Assembly (NCBI GenBank): GCA_949287685.1
Contig: CASEHF010000016.1
Coordinates: 1-43,574, forward strand
Origin: an uncultured Christensenella sp.
Lineage (GTDB): Bacteria > Bacillota > Clostridia > Christensenellales > UBA1242
Direction of reading: 5' to 3'
DNA length: 43,574 nucleotides
Shown: positions 26,365-33,855 of the stretch, one piece after another
How positions within the stretch are numbered: position 1 is the first letter of the stretch
How the letters are laid out: each line of letters begins with the position of its first letter
The notes under the pieces: generated by a model
The model's database searches: none
Told to the model about the DNA's origin: nothing
Seen by the model: the letters and a program-made list of their open reading frames with translations, nothing else
Position numbers and translations under genes: made by a program

Positions 26365-28254
26365 TTATTTGATTTTTAAATCGGAGTCATCACGCAATTC
26401 CATTTCGGTGACTCTCATTAAAGCGGTACGATTGTCCTGCGCAAGCGCGAACTTGCTCGGTTCTACCGCGCTCATATTACGGTAAAGTACGGTATGGCTA
26501 GGGAGAGTTTTAGCCAAAGTTAGATAAATCGCCGTTTTTATACCATCCTCGATTGGCTTGCCCTTTTTACGCCAAAAATCGAAGTGGCAGCGCCTAATAC
26601 CGCTAGCATTTCGCGTACGCAAGGTCGTGTTTACATTCCCAGGGTCGACACAATATGCGTGTATATCATCGCGGTCAGCGTACTGGTGGTCGTACTCGAG
26701 CGCAAACATCAAGTCCGCTAATTTTGTTTGCTCATAGATTTTTGAAACAAACTTACCCGAACGGTCGCGCAAATACTTCCAATTAATTTTTGTCTTGCGA
26801 CTCGCTCTGCGAGTGGTCATAGTAATCACCTTTGCATTACGCGAAGCATCTAAAAGTGGCTGTAGTAGTCTAGTCAACAGCACGACAGACAAGTAATTTG
26901 TCGCCCACATATACTCGCGGTTTTCATAGGTGAGTTTATGTTCCTCGAGGTCCTCGGCGGCGTTGTGAATGATACAGTCGATGCATTCACGCCTGAGGCT
27001 GAACACTTTTTCGCGAATTTCCTCCGCGAGAATGCGCACCTGACTCATTAGACTCAAGTCAGCGACTAAGTAGTGAATATTCGCATCGGGGTATTCATCC
27101 AAAATTTCATCACGCGCATCGCGGCAAAGCCCTGGTTTTCTACCGATTGCCAACACTATATGCCCGAGTCCCGCGAGTTTTTTCGCCATTGCAAAGCCCA
27201 TACCGCTCGTAGCGCCAGTGATAACGATTACCATATTCGGCATTGGATTCGCCTTTAAAATCATCTTGTTTACGGGTTTTTCCGCCTTTTTTAGAGGGGT
27301 TTTGGGCGTGCTAATATTCATTTTCACAAGAGGCGGAGTCGCGATAATAGGCGGTAACGGGCGGTCCTCGTGCAAAATATTATCTGCCATATGTTTTGCG
27401 GGCTTTACTTGCGCCTTATTCAAAATGATGCTAGCGGCGCGCTCCTTTAACCTACGATACCCTTCACCAGGCTCGAGAGACTCATCATCCGCATCCTGTG
27501 TGACATCGCCCCTAACATCGATGTTCGCAGTATTTTGCTCGCTATCTACCGCGCTACCCGTAGTTTGTATATCACTTGCCTCAAAAACATCGCTAGCCCC
27601 AGTAGGCGAAGCGGATAAAAGGTCGGTAGCCTGAGATTTGTCTAGCGAATTTTGCGCCAAATCAGGGCTAGACTCGAGCGGCTCTATCCCCTCGAGCATA
27701 TCCTCTAATTCCTCATTCTCAAAGTCCACTGCAGGCGCCAAAGTCGCCTTTTCTGGTACCTCTACCTCGGCGCTCTCAAAGTCCGCTTCGCTAAACGGGT
27801 GACCGTGCTTTATTACAGCCTCGCTAGCGGTTTCTACCCCCTCGCGTAAAACGAGCGGCGGCGCAGTCTCGACACTCGGCTCAAAAGTCTCGATATACTT
27901 CGGCTCGGCATTAATATAGGGGTGCAATCCCTCCGCCACTACCTTATCAGCGGTCACGACCTCTTTTCTAGGTCTGCCCCTTGGGCGCTTTACACTAGGC
28001 TCGACTTTATCCGTTTTCCTAGGCCTGCCACGCGGGCGCTTTTCCGCACTCTCATCTTTTTTAGGGTACTTTCTCGGTCTCCCGCGCGCACGCTTTACAG
28101 CATTCTCTTGCTCGGGGCTTTCCTTTCTGGGTCTACCACGCGGACGCTTTTCTTTAGGCTCTACCGCCTCAGTCTTTCGAGGTCGGCCGCGGGGTCGCTT
28201 TTTTGTAGGCGCGACCTTGGTTTTCGGTCTGCCAATCTTTTTTTCTTCTTCCAT
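26365..28254 (-). CDS. AT-hook array fused to a short-chain dehydrogenase/reductase
   Basis: The product has 629 residues. Residues ~1-100 carry five canonical AT-hooks of the form K-R-P/A-R-G-R-P-R-K, plus a partial IGRPK at the start, spaced about 15-20 residues; AT-hooks bind the minor groove of AT-rich DNA. Residues ~100-330 are acidic and low complexity. Residues ~340-629 form a short-chain dehydrogenase with NAD(P)-binding TGATSGMG (346-353), an N-A-A in place of the N-A-G motif and catalytic Y-E-Q-T-K (Y507, K511); the usual Ser appears to be Thr in VITMTT. This joins a DNA-binding region to an oxidoreductase fold. The start follows AAGGAGAG. Operator-like repeats at 28291-28341 lie just upstream. 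Confidence 0.88.
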   Translation of the reverse strand: MEEEKKIGRPKTKVAPTKKRPRGRPRKTEAVEPKEKRPRGRPRKESPEQENAVKRARGRPRKYPKKDESAEKRPRGRPRKTDKVEPSVKRPRGRPRKEVVTADKVVAEGLHPYINAEPKYIETFEPSVETAPPLVLREGVETASEAVIKHGHPFSEADFESAEVEVPEKATLAPAVDFENEELEDMLEGIEPLESSPDLAQNSLDKSQATDLLSASPTGASDVFEASDIQTTGSAVDSEQNTANIDVRGDVTQDADDESLEPGEGYRRLKERAASIILNKAQVKPAKHMADNILHEDRPLPPIIATPPLVKMNISTPKTPLKKAEKPVNKMILKANPMPNMVIVITGATSGMGFAMAKKLAGLGHIVLAIGRKPGLCRDARDEILDEYPDANIHYLVADLSLMSQVRILAEEIREKVFSLRRECIDCIIHNAAEDLEEHKLTYENREYMWATNYLSVVLLTRLLQPLLDASRNAKVITMTTRRASRKTKINWKYLRDRSGKFVSKIYEQTKLADLMFALEYDHQYADRDDIHAYCVDPGNVNTTLRTRNASGIRRCHFDFWRKKGKPIEDGIKTAIYLTLAKTLPSHTVLYRNMSAVEPSKFALAQDNRTALMRVTEMELRDDSDLKIK

Positions 28255-28290
28255 AACACTCTCCTTGTGCGAACTACTGCCCTAATTTGT

Positions 28291-28341
28291 GATCAAATTC
28301 GGTCAATTTTGATTTTTCTTTTTGTGACCAAATTCGGTCAA
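28291..28341 (-). promoter_or_regulatory. Tandem operator-like repeats, locus 2
   Basis: On the minus strand TTGACCGAATTTGGTCAC (28341-28324) and TTGACCGAATTTGATCAC (about 28306-28289) repeat at 35-bp spacing, 37-70 bp upstream of the ATG. The 14-mer GACCGAATTTGGTC at 28339-28326 is identical to the one at 10672-10685. A weaker third match, GTCCGAATTT, lies at 28394-28385. GGTCAATTTTGA also follows one site at both loci. TTGACC could double as a -35, but no good -10 follows. Confidence 0.65.
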
Positions 28342-28449
28342 TACTTTGTTTTTTTGTAACTGAATAGAGTTAGCATTGAATTTAAAATTCGGACAGTGGT
28401 TTACACAATTTTATTTTTCTTTTTCGGGCAAAAAGCCGTAAATTTCGTA

Positions 28450-28627
28450 TTTTTTATGATTTTTTCGACTTTTTTGTTATTTTTTTGAGTTTTTCGGGCA
28501 AATTTTTATTTATAGTTATTTTAGTCAATTTATGCACTTTTGCGAATTTTAGTGGTTAGCGATTTCAATTTCGGCTCGATTTTAGATTGATTTTTTAATA
28601 TTTTTAGCGTATTTTTAGTTAATTTTT
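28450..28627 (+). other. Helically phased T-tracts (predicted curved DNA)
   Basis: T-tracts centre near 28452, 28462, 28472, 28483 and 28492, then less regularly at 28505, 28520, 28530, 28539 and 28548, and again at 28581, 28593, 28603, 28614 and 28625. The first five are spaced 9-10.5 bp. The tract fills the gap between the two large minus-strand genes. Confidence 0.75.
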
Positions 28628-28640
28628 ACTACTAATGCAC

Positions 28641-31337
28641 CTACTGTCCGCCACCTTGACTCGCTCTCAGAGCATCGATATATGCATCAATTATCGTAGC
28701 GAATGTCAGCGAACTCGGCTCGACACCTAGACTCTTTAATTCCTGCAATTGCCCTTCGCTCACGACACCAGCATCATATAAGTCTTGAATACTAATAGTA
28801 GTCTTTGCCTTTAGTGTTGATAAATCGCCTAGAGTCGTAATCTGGTAACTATTCGCATCAATGAGGCAGAAAATCCCCGTTTGCTCGCCAATGACATCTT
28901 GTAGAGTCAAACCCTCAATCGCTGTGGCTAACTCGGTAACTTTGATGTCGGGGTTGTCAGTGTAAATAGTCTTGAGAATGCTATCCTCACCAGTAGCGAT
29001 GTTCGGGAAAATATCGATTAATTTTATATCGTTTATAATGCCCTCAAAGGCTGCGGTAGCGCTAGCGCTGCCATTGAACAAGTCGCCCACATTGAGACTC
29101 GCAATTATTCCAGTGATACCGCTCGTGTCCTCAATCTTTAGTAGATTCCCTAGGGTCATATCGCTGCCAGCGAGCGCTTTTGTAATTGCCTCACCCGCGG
29201 ACACGCTGCCGCGACCGAGCAAATCGCCCATTTTTACATTTTGAATTATAGCCATCACACCTTCGCTCTCGGTCGAACCTAGAAACTGTGCCAAAGTAAC
29301 CGAGTTATCTTGCCCACAAATCGCGTTCATAATCGCATCGGCAGCGCTCACACCCGTTTCTCCTAGCAAGTCCGCCATACTCACATTTTTGATAAACGAC
29401 ATCATACCTGTCGTGTCGGTGATGTCAAATAATTCGCCCAAAGTATTGCTAGACAGCGCAGAAATCAAAGCATCCTCGGGTGACTCACCAAAGAGCGCAC
29501 CCACGCGAATCGACATAACTGACTCGATAATCGGGCTAGTCACTTCGCCGCCCAACATCTCGCCTAGGGTCATTTGACTGCTACGCAGCGCGTTCATTAC
29601 CACATCACCAGCATTCGCGCCGAGTAGGTCCTCAAAACTAACATCCGCAATAATACTCAAAATTCCACCATCGGCAGCACTGACACCTAATAAATCTCCT
29701 AAAGTGCCAAAACTCTCAGAGAGCATACCGACTAAGTCCTCGCTCTCGGAAATCTCCTGCAGGCTCAAATCAGCCAAGCGTGCAACGGTACTAATGTCTC
29801 TGTCGCTGCCTAATAACTCGTAAATTTTTGCAGCGCTTAAGTTTGCCTCAAAAGTAGCGCTAGTAGAATTAGCGAGCACTGCTAGGTACGAGCGGTTTGC
29901 GTACTCGCCGAGTATTTCGCCTAGGGTGCTACCCTCGCGGTTGGCGAGTAATTGTAGGAGTGTCATATTCTGCTCATCAGGAGAGAGTGAAATACTCTCT
30001 AACTCTGCGGGGCTAAAGATTTGGTTTAGCGTTAGACTCGCGATTACGCTCTTTAAGTCGGCAAGATTTGTGTCGAGTGAAATCGCGCTAAACTCAGGGT
30101 GCGCGGTCACAAACCCTTCAGGGATAACGCTATTTAAGGTCACAAAATCGCCAATGTAGATTGTATTTAGCGTGTCGGTAAGAGTGGTACTCGGGTCACG
30201 AAGTAGGCTAGTAAAACTAATTTCGTTTAGGAATGCTAGGTTGCTACTCGAGTCCATACCCAAAAAGTCGCCTAATGTTAGGGTCGGGTCGTTTGAGTCG
30301 ATTCGTGCCGCCAAATTCTCAATTATATCGCCATCGCTAATGTCGGTAAAGGTCGCCGTACGAATAGCGGAAAGCAATCTGTCTGTAGCGCTACTCTCGG
30401 GAGTAATCTCGGGAATAGTGATAATCTCGCCCAGTGGCACAGTCTTTACATAATCGAGCATATCGCTTAACTTTGTCGAATTAAACTCTGGCGAACTAGC
30501 AAAAGGGAAATCACTCAAATCAACAAGACTATTTAAAAATGCACCATCGACACTATCTAGCAAAATATCCGTAGTAATCGAGGTAATGGCAAGGTTGCGC
30601 AAATTCGCGTACACATCTTCCTCACCCTCCGCGACATCGAGGATACTCAGCCCCAATGCATTCACTGCCTCTTGTACAGTTAGATTTTTCTCACTGTAAT
30701 GCTCGGGGAGTATCTCGAGAGCCTGTGAGATAGTTAGTTCGCCTAAAGTAGCCATACGCGGCTGCTCGGCTGTCCCTACATTGTAATACGGCTCCGTAAG
30801 AGCTGGGTAGCCCAAGTCCGCAGGTAGGGTCACTTGCGCCGTGTCGAGAACCTGCTGTACCGTGGTGTAACTATACACAACTGGCAGTATTGCCGATACG
30901 AACTCATCGAGTCCGTTTGCAATATCGATAATGCGAATTTCATTCACGACCGCACTATTGCCATTAAAATCAATAGTCGAGGTGTACAAAGGAGTGAGTT
31001 GAATCTCGGTGCCTGGAATTTTTTCGGGTAACTCTACACCGATTCCTTGTAACCCTGATAGCGATATATCACGGTACCCCACACCCACAGCGACCAGTTC
31101 TTTTAGTGCCATATCTTTATACTCGCCCTCGAGCGGAATGGTAACACCAAGTAAGCGCTCCACACTAGCCAGAGTGACATTGTAGTAACAATACACCCCC
31201 ACGCCGACAACGGACACAATTACAAAAAACAGACAAAAGAAAAAACCACAGAAAAAGGAGCCGACACCTCCGCGCTTCTTGACTACGGTCTTTACCTGCA
31301 CGCCGTTTTCATCGACAGTCGTACTTTTTTTACTCAT
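28641..31337 (-). CDS. Membrane-anchored protein with ~48-residue leucine-rich repeats
   Basis: The product has 898 residues. A basic N-terminus is followed by one hydrophobic segment (about residues 27-52), so it is probably a signal-anchored protein with a large outside domain. Residues ~370-830 are built from imperfect ~46-50 residue repeats with the pattern T-L-G-x-L/M-L, G-x-x-x-I-I, D-L-L/F-G, A-x-x-A-I/L. No enzyme motif is seen. The start has an AAGGGAAAG site. The repeats are not LRR, TPR or pentapeptide type as far as I can tell. A structural or adhesive surface role is inferred. Confidence 0.8.
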   Translation of the reverse strand: MSKKSTTVDENGVQVKTVVKKRGGVGSFFCGFFFCLFFVIVSVVGVGVYCYYNVTLASVERLLGVTIPLEGEYKDMALKELVAVGVGYRDISLSGLQGIGVELPEKIPGTEIQLTPLYTSTIDFNGNSAVVNEIRIIDIANGLDEFVSAILPVVYSYTTVQQVLDTAQVTLPADLGYPALTEPYYNVGTAEQPRMATLGELTISQALEILPEHYSEKNLTVQEAVNALGLSILDVAEGEEDVYANLRNLAITSITTDILLDSVDGAFLNSLVDLSDFPFASSPEFNSTKLSDMLDYVKTVPLGEIITIPEITPESSATDRLLSAIRTATFTDISDGDIIENLAARIDSNDPTLTLGDFLGMDSSSNLAFLNEISFTSLLRDPSTTLTDTLNTIYIGDFVTLNSVIPEGFVTAHPEFSAISLDTNLADLKSVIASLTLNQIFSPAELESISLSPDEQNMTLLQLLANREGSTLGEILGEYANRSYLAVLANSTSATFEANLSAAKIYELLGSDRDISTVARLADLSLQEISESEDLVGMLSESFGTLGDLLGVSAADGGILSIIADVSFEDLLGANAGDVVMNALRSSQMTLGEMLGGEVTSPIIESVMSIRVGALFGESPEDALISALSSNTLGELFDITDTTGMMSFIKNVSMADLLGETGVSAADAIMNAICGQDNSVTLAQFLGSTESEGVMAIIQNVKMGDLLGRGSVSAGEAITKALAGSDMTLGNLLKIEDTSGITGIIASLNVGDLFNGSASATAAFEGIINDIKLIDIFPNIATGEDSILKTIYTDNPDIKVTELATAIEGLTLQDVIGEQTGIFCLIDANSYQITTLGDLSTLKAKTTISIQDLYDAGVVSEGQLQELKSLGVEPSSLTFATIIDAYIDALRASQGGGQ

Positions 31338-31401
31338 AACTTTCCCTTTTTAATTTAATTAATCTAGTTTTATATCTAACTATTATTATATCTTAAAATA
31401 C

Positions 31402-31477
31402 AAAAAAATAGCAAATAAATAACGAAAAATATTTAAAAAATTACAAAAAATATCGAATAAATCCTCAAAATTAAAAA
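31402..31477 (+). other. A-tracts between divergent genes
   Basis: A-tracts centre near 31405, 31414, 31427, 31437 and 31447, then 31468 and 31475. Unlike the other tracts, the A bases are on the plus strand. They lie just upstream of the promoter at 31489-31517. Confidence 0.5.
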
Positions 31478-31488
31478 CAAAGCGGGTA

Positions 31489-31517
31489 TTGACAAATATC
31501 TAGATTTTTGGTACAAT
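31489..31517 (+). promoter_or_regulatory. Promoter of the coiled-coil gene
   Basis: TTGACA (31489-31494) and TACAAT (31512-31517) are separated by 17 bp. An A-tract series lies directly upstream, as in UP-element-like regions. Confidence 0.75.
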
Positions 31518-31536
31518 CACTAGGTATCAAGCATCA

Positions 31537-31596
31537 CGCCTAACCTAAATTTAGTATATATATTATATTCATATTTATATATAGGTTTTTAAGGCG
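31537..31596 (+). promoter_or_regulatory. Leader hairpin before the coiled-coil gene
   Basis: CGCCT (31537-31541) and AACCTA (31542-31547) pair with AGGCG (31592-31596) and TAGGTT (31582-31587), enclosing a TATATA-rich interior. The stem ends a few bases before the GGGAGG ribosome site. Its predicted transcript starts about 13 nt upstream. It could affect translation or RNA stability. Confidence 0.5.
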
Positions 31597-31610
31597 AGTG
31601 GGAGGAAAAA

Positions 31611-31910
31611 ATGATTCCAGATATGTTAAAGCAAATCTTATCAAACCAAGTCGTGCTAGCAAAGGAAATTGTTTCGCTAAAACAAGATATTGCCGAGATT
31701 AAGAGCACACAAGAAAAAATTCTCGAAAAGCAAGCCACTCTCGAGAGTCTAATTATGCGTAGTCAAGCACTGCTCGAGCAACAAGCGAGGCTAGTTGAGG
31801 CAATGGCTGCAAAGATAGAGGTAAAGCCTCAACCGACATTAGAGGAAATCCGCAAACAGATTGAAATCCGAGAGAATAGTTTGCCTCGGTGCAACTTTGG
31901 CAAAATGTAA
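31611..31910 (+). CDS. Small coiled-coil protein
   Basis: The product has 99 residues. Residues ~8-75 form an almost uninterrupted heptad pattern (LKQILSNQVVLAKEIVSLKQ, then IAEIKSTQEKILEKQATLE), so a long helical coiled coil is likely. The C-terminus is short and polar. No partner is apparent. The ribosome site GGGAGG is very strong and lies directly after a leader hairpin. About 330 bp without a gene separate it from mnmE. Confidence 0.85.
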   Translation: MIPDMLKQILSNQVVLAKEIVSLKQDIAEIKSTQEKILEKQATLESLIMRSQALLEQQARLVEAMAAKIEVKPQPTLEEIRKQIEIRENSLPRCNFGKM

Positions 31911-32095
31911 CCTATGTGCGACTCGTATAGAAAAGTTTGGTCGTACATTTTTTATTAAATTTATACATCGCGCTCCCATTAATTACGCACAATGTATGTT
32001 AAAAATACCCCAAATTTAGACATAATTTAATTAATTTCTACATAATTGCATAAATTTTTTATTCTAACTCTAAATCACTTTAGACAAAAAGCACT

Positions 32096-32180
32096 CTTTT
32101 ACATCATTTTGTACAAAAATACAATCTTTTATGACAATTTCATACAAAATACTATTTTTTTATAACAATTTTGTGTAACC
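32096..32180 (+). repeat. Three ~30-bp imperfect tandem repeats before mnmE
   Basis: Units start near 32096, 32126 and 32156, each with TTTTAT/C-A, then CAATTT, then TACAAAATAC-like segments. The period is 30 bp, about three helical turns. The rest of 31911-32243 holds no gene, and I see no clear promoter or terminator in it. Confidence 0.5.
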
Positions 32181-32243
32181 CCCCCAATTTTTACAAAAAA
32201 AACAACCAAAACAATATATAAAATTTAACTCAAAGGAGGCGTT

Positions 32244-33704
32244 ATGGAAAACGACACTATTTGCGCTGTAGCCACCCCCGTAGGGACTGGCGGAGTCGCA
32301 ATCATTAGAGTGAGCGGTGCGCACGCGCTCGATATCAGTAGCAAAGTTTTCAAAAAACTCAATATAGACAAGGCACCCAGACACGCAATTTTTGGCAAAA
32401 TTGAATTCAACGAAATCGTAGATGATGCAATCGCTATATACTTTCCCGCGCCTAATAGTTTTACGGGCGAGGATGTGGTCGAACTCCAAATTCACGGTGG
32501 GTACTACCTCAGTAACGCGGTAGTCGAAGCGCTAATTTCCGCGGGCGCGAGAATGGCGACACCTGGGGAATTTTCAAAGCGCGCGGTATTGAATGGTAAA
32601 ATGGATATGAGTGAGGCGGAGGGTATAATCGATATAATAAACGCCGACAGTGCCGCGAGCCTGCGTGCTGGCAGCGCCCTACTGGGTGGCGCTATGCGGG
32701 AGTATATTGACAACCTCCAAGCACAACTCACCGACTGTATGGTTGATATCAATGTCGCCCTCGACTACCCTGAGTATGACATAGACTTTATCACACTCCC
32801 CCAAGTACGCGAGCGGGTCACCAGCGCTTTAAGCGAACTCGACCGTGTCCTAACCACTGCCGCAACTGGCACAAAAATCAAGCAAGGAGTCTCTGTCGTG
32901 CTAGCGGGCAAGCCTAATGTCGGCAAAAGCAGTATTTTAAACGCACTTGTAGGCTACGACCGCGCAATTGTTACCGACATCGCGGGTACGACTCGGGACA
33001 CTATCGAATCCAGTTACGAATTCAACGGCGTGCGCTTTAATGTAGTCGACACCGCGGGTTTGAGAAGCACTGATGACATTGTCGAGCGCGTGGGTATCGA
33101 GCGGGCGGAAAACGAAATTGAGCGGGCGGACATAGTACTCTTTATTACCGACACCCCCACGACTCCCGAAAAAATCAACAACCCAAATATCATCCGCGTT
33201 TTGAATAAAATAGACAAACTTTCTGCCCACGACCTAAAAAGCGCCACGGTATTTAGTGCCAATGCGCAAGATGCTAGCAATTTAACTAAAACCCCTAGCG
33301 CCGTAGATAATACTACCACGGACACAAATTCACTACAAAAAAGCCATATATCTAGCGCCGAAAATGACAAAACTGGGAGCACGCCTCAGGTTTGCGACTA
33401 CGATATTTTTACCAGTGCAAAAACGGGCGAAAATATCGAAAAACTAAAGCAATTAATCTTTGACTGCACTATAAACAATTCGGTTATGTCGCAAAGTCTA
33501 ATACTCACAAACGCGCGCCATATCGAGGTTTTGCGCCGCGCTAAGCAAAAACTTAACGAAGTACTAAGTAGTGACACGGCAGAACTCGAGTGCCTCTCAA
33601 TCCTAATTATGGATGCGTGGAACACTTTGGGCGAAATCACAGGCACGACCGCAAACGAGGAGATTATAAACGCGATTTTCTCAAAATTCTGCCTCGGGAA
33701 ATAA
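32244..33704 (+). CDS. mnmE: tRNA uridine-5-carboxymethylaminomethyl modification GTPase MnmE
   Basis: With MnmG, MnmE modifies the wobble uridine of several tRNAs. The product has 486 residues and all family marks: the N-terminal start DTICAVATPVGTGGVAIIRVSG, a helical middle, a G domain with GKPNVGKSS (222-230), TDIAGTTRDT, DTAGLR, NKID (321-324) and SAK (391-393), and the C-terminal CLGK end that matches the CxGK motif. The stretch between NKID and SAK is about 66 residues, longer than the ~30 I expect, and is rich in Ser, Thr and Asn. The start has a perfect AAAGGAGG. mnmG is not in the window. Confidence 0.97.
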   Translation: MENDTICAVATPVGTGGVAIIRVSGAHALDISSKVFKKLNIDKAPRHAIFGKIEFNEIVDDAIAIYFPAPNSFTGEDVVELQIHGGYYLSNAVVEALISAGARMATPGEFSKRAVLNGKMDMSEAEGIIDIINADSAASLRAGSALLGGAMREYIDNLQAQLTDCMVDINVALDYPEYDIDFITLPQVRERVTSALSELDRVLTTAATGTKIKQGVSVVLAGKPNVGKSSILNALVGYDRAIVTDIAGTTRDTIESSYEFNGVRFNVVDTAGLRSTDDIVERVGIERAENEIERADIVLFITDTPTTPEKINNPNIIRVLNKIDKLSAHDLKSATVFSANAQDASNLTKTPSAVDNTTTDTNSLQKSHISSAENDKTGSTPQVCDYDIFTSAKTGENIEKLKQLIFDCTINNSVMSQSLILTNARHIEVLRRAKQKLNEVLSSDTAELECLSILIMDAWNTLGEITGTTANEEIINAIFSKFCLGK

Positions 33705-33759
33705 AAAATTAGACAAATCGTATTAAAATGTACTATTTGTAAAATTTTTTAAAAAAGTG

Positions 33760-33787
33760 TTGACCTTTGCTTTTGATTTGTTATAAT
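33760..33787 (+). promoter_or_regulatory. Promoter of the ABC exporter pair
   Basis: TTGACC (33760-33765) and TATAAT (33782-33787) are 16 bp apart. Transcription should start near 33794. Confidence 0.7.
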
Positions 33788-33793
33788 ATAATT

Positions 33794-33832
33794 GTATCCG
33801 CGCTTTATTTGGCGGGTACATTTTTCTTTTTA
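33794..33832 (+). terminator. Terminator-like hairpin in the ABC exporter leader
   Basis: GTATCCGC (33794-33801) pairs with GCGGGTAC (33812-33819) with one mismatch and is followed by ATTTTTCTTTTT. It sits at the predicted 5' end of the message, 24 bp before the ABC gene, and may attenuate transcription. Confidence 0.55.
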
Positions 33833-33855
33833 AAATCAAGTAAAGGAGGGCAAAC

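Noticed and set aside
32160..32495. Minus-strand open frame overlapping the start of mnmE
   Set aside because: It is antisense to a certain gene, without a ribosome site or recognisable sequence.
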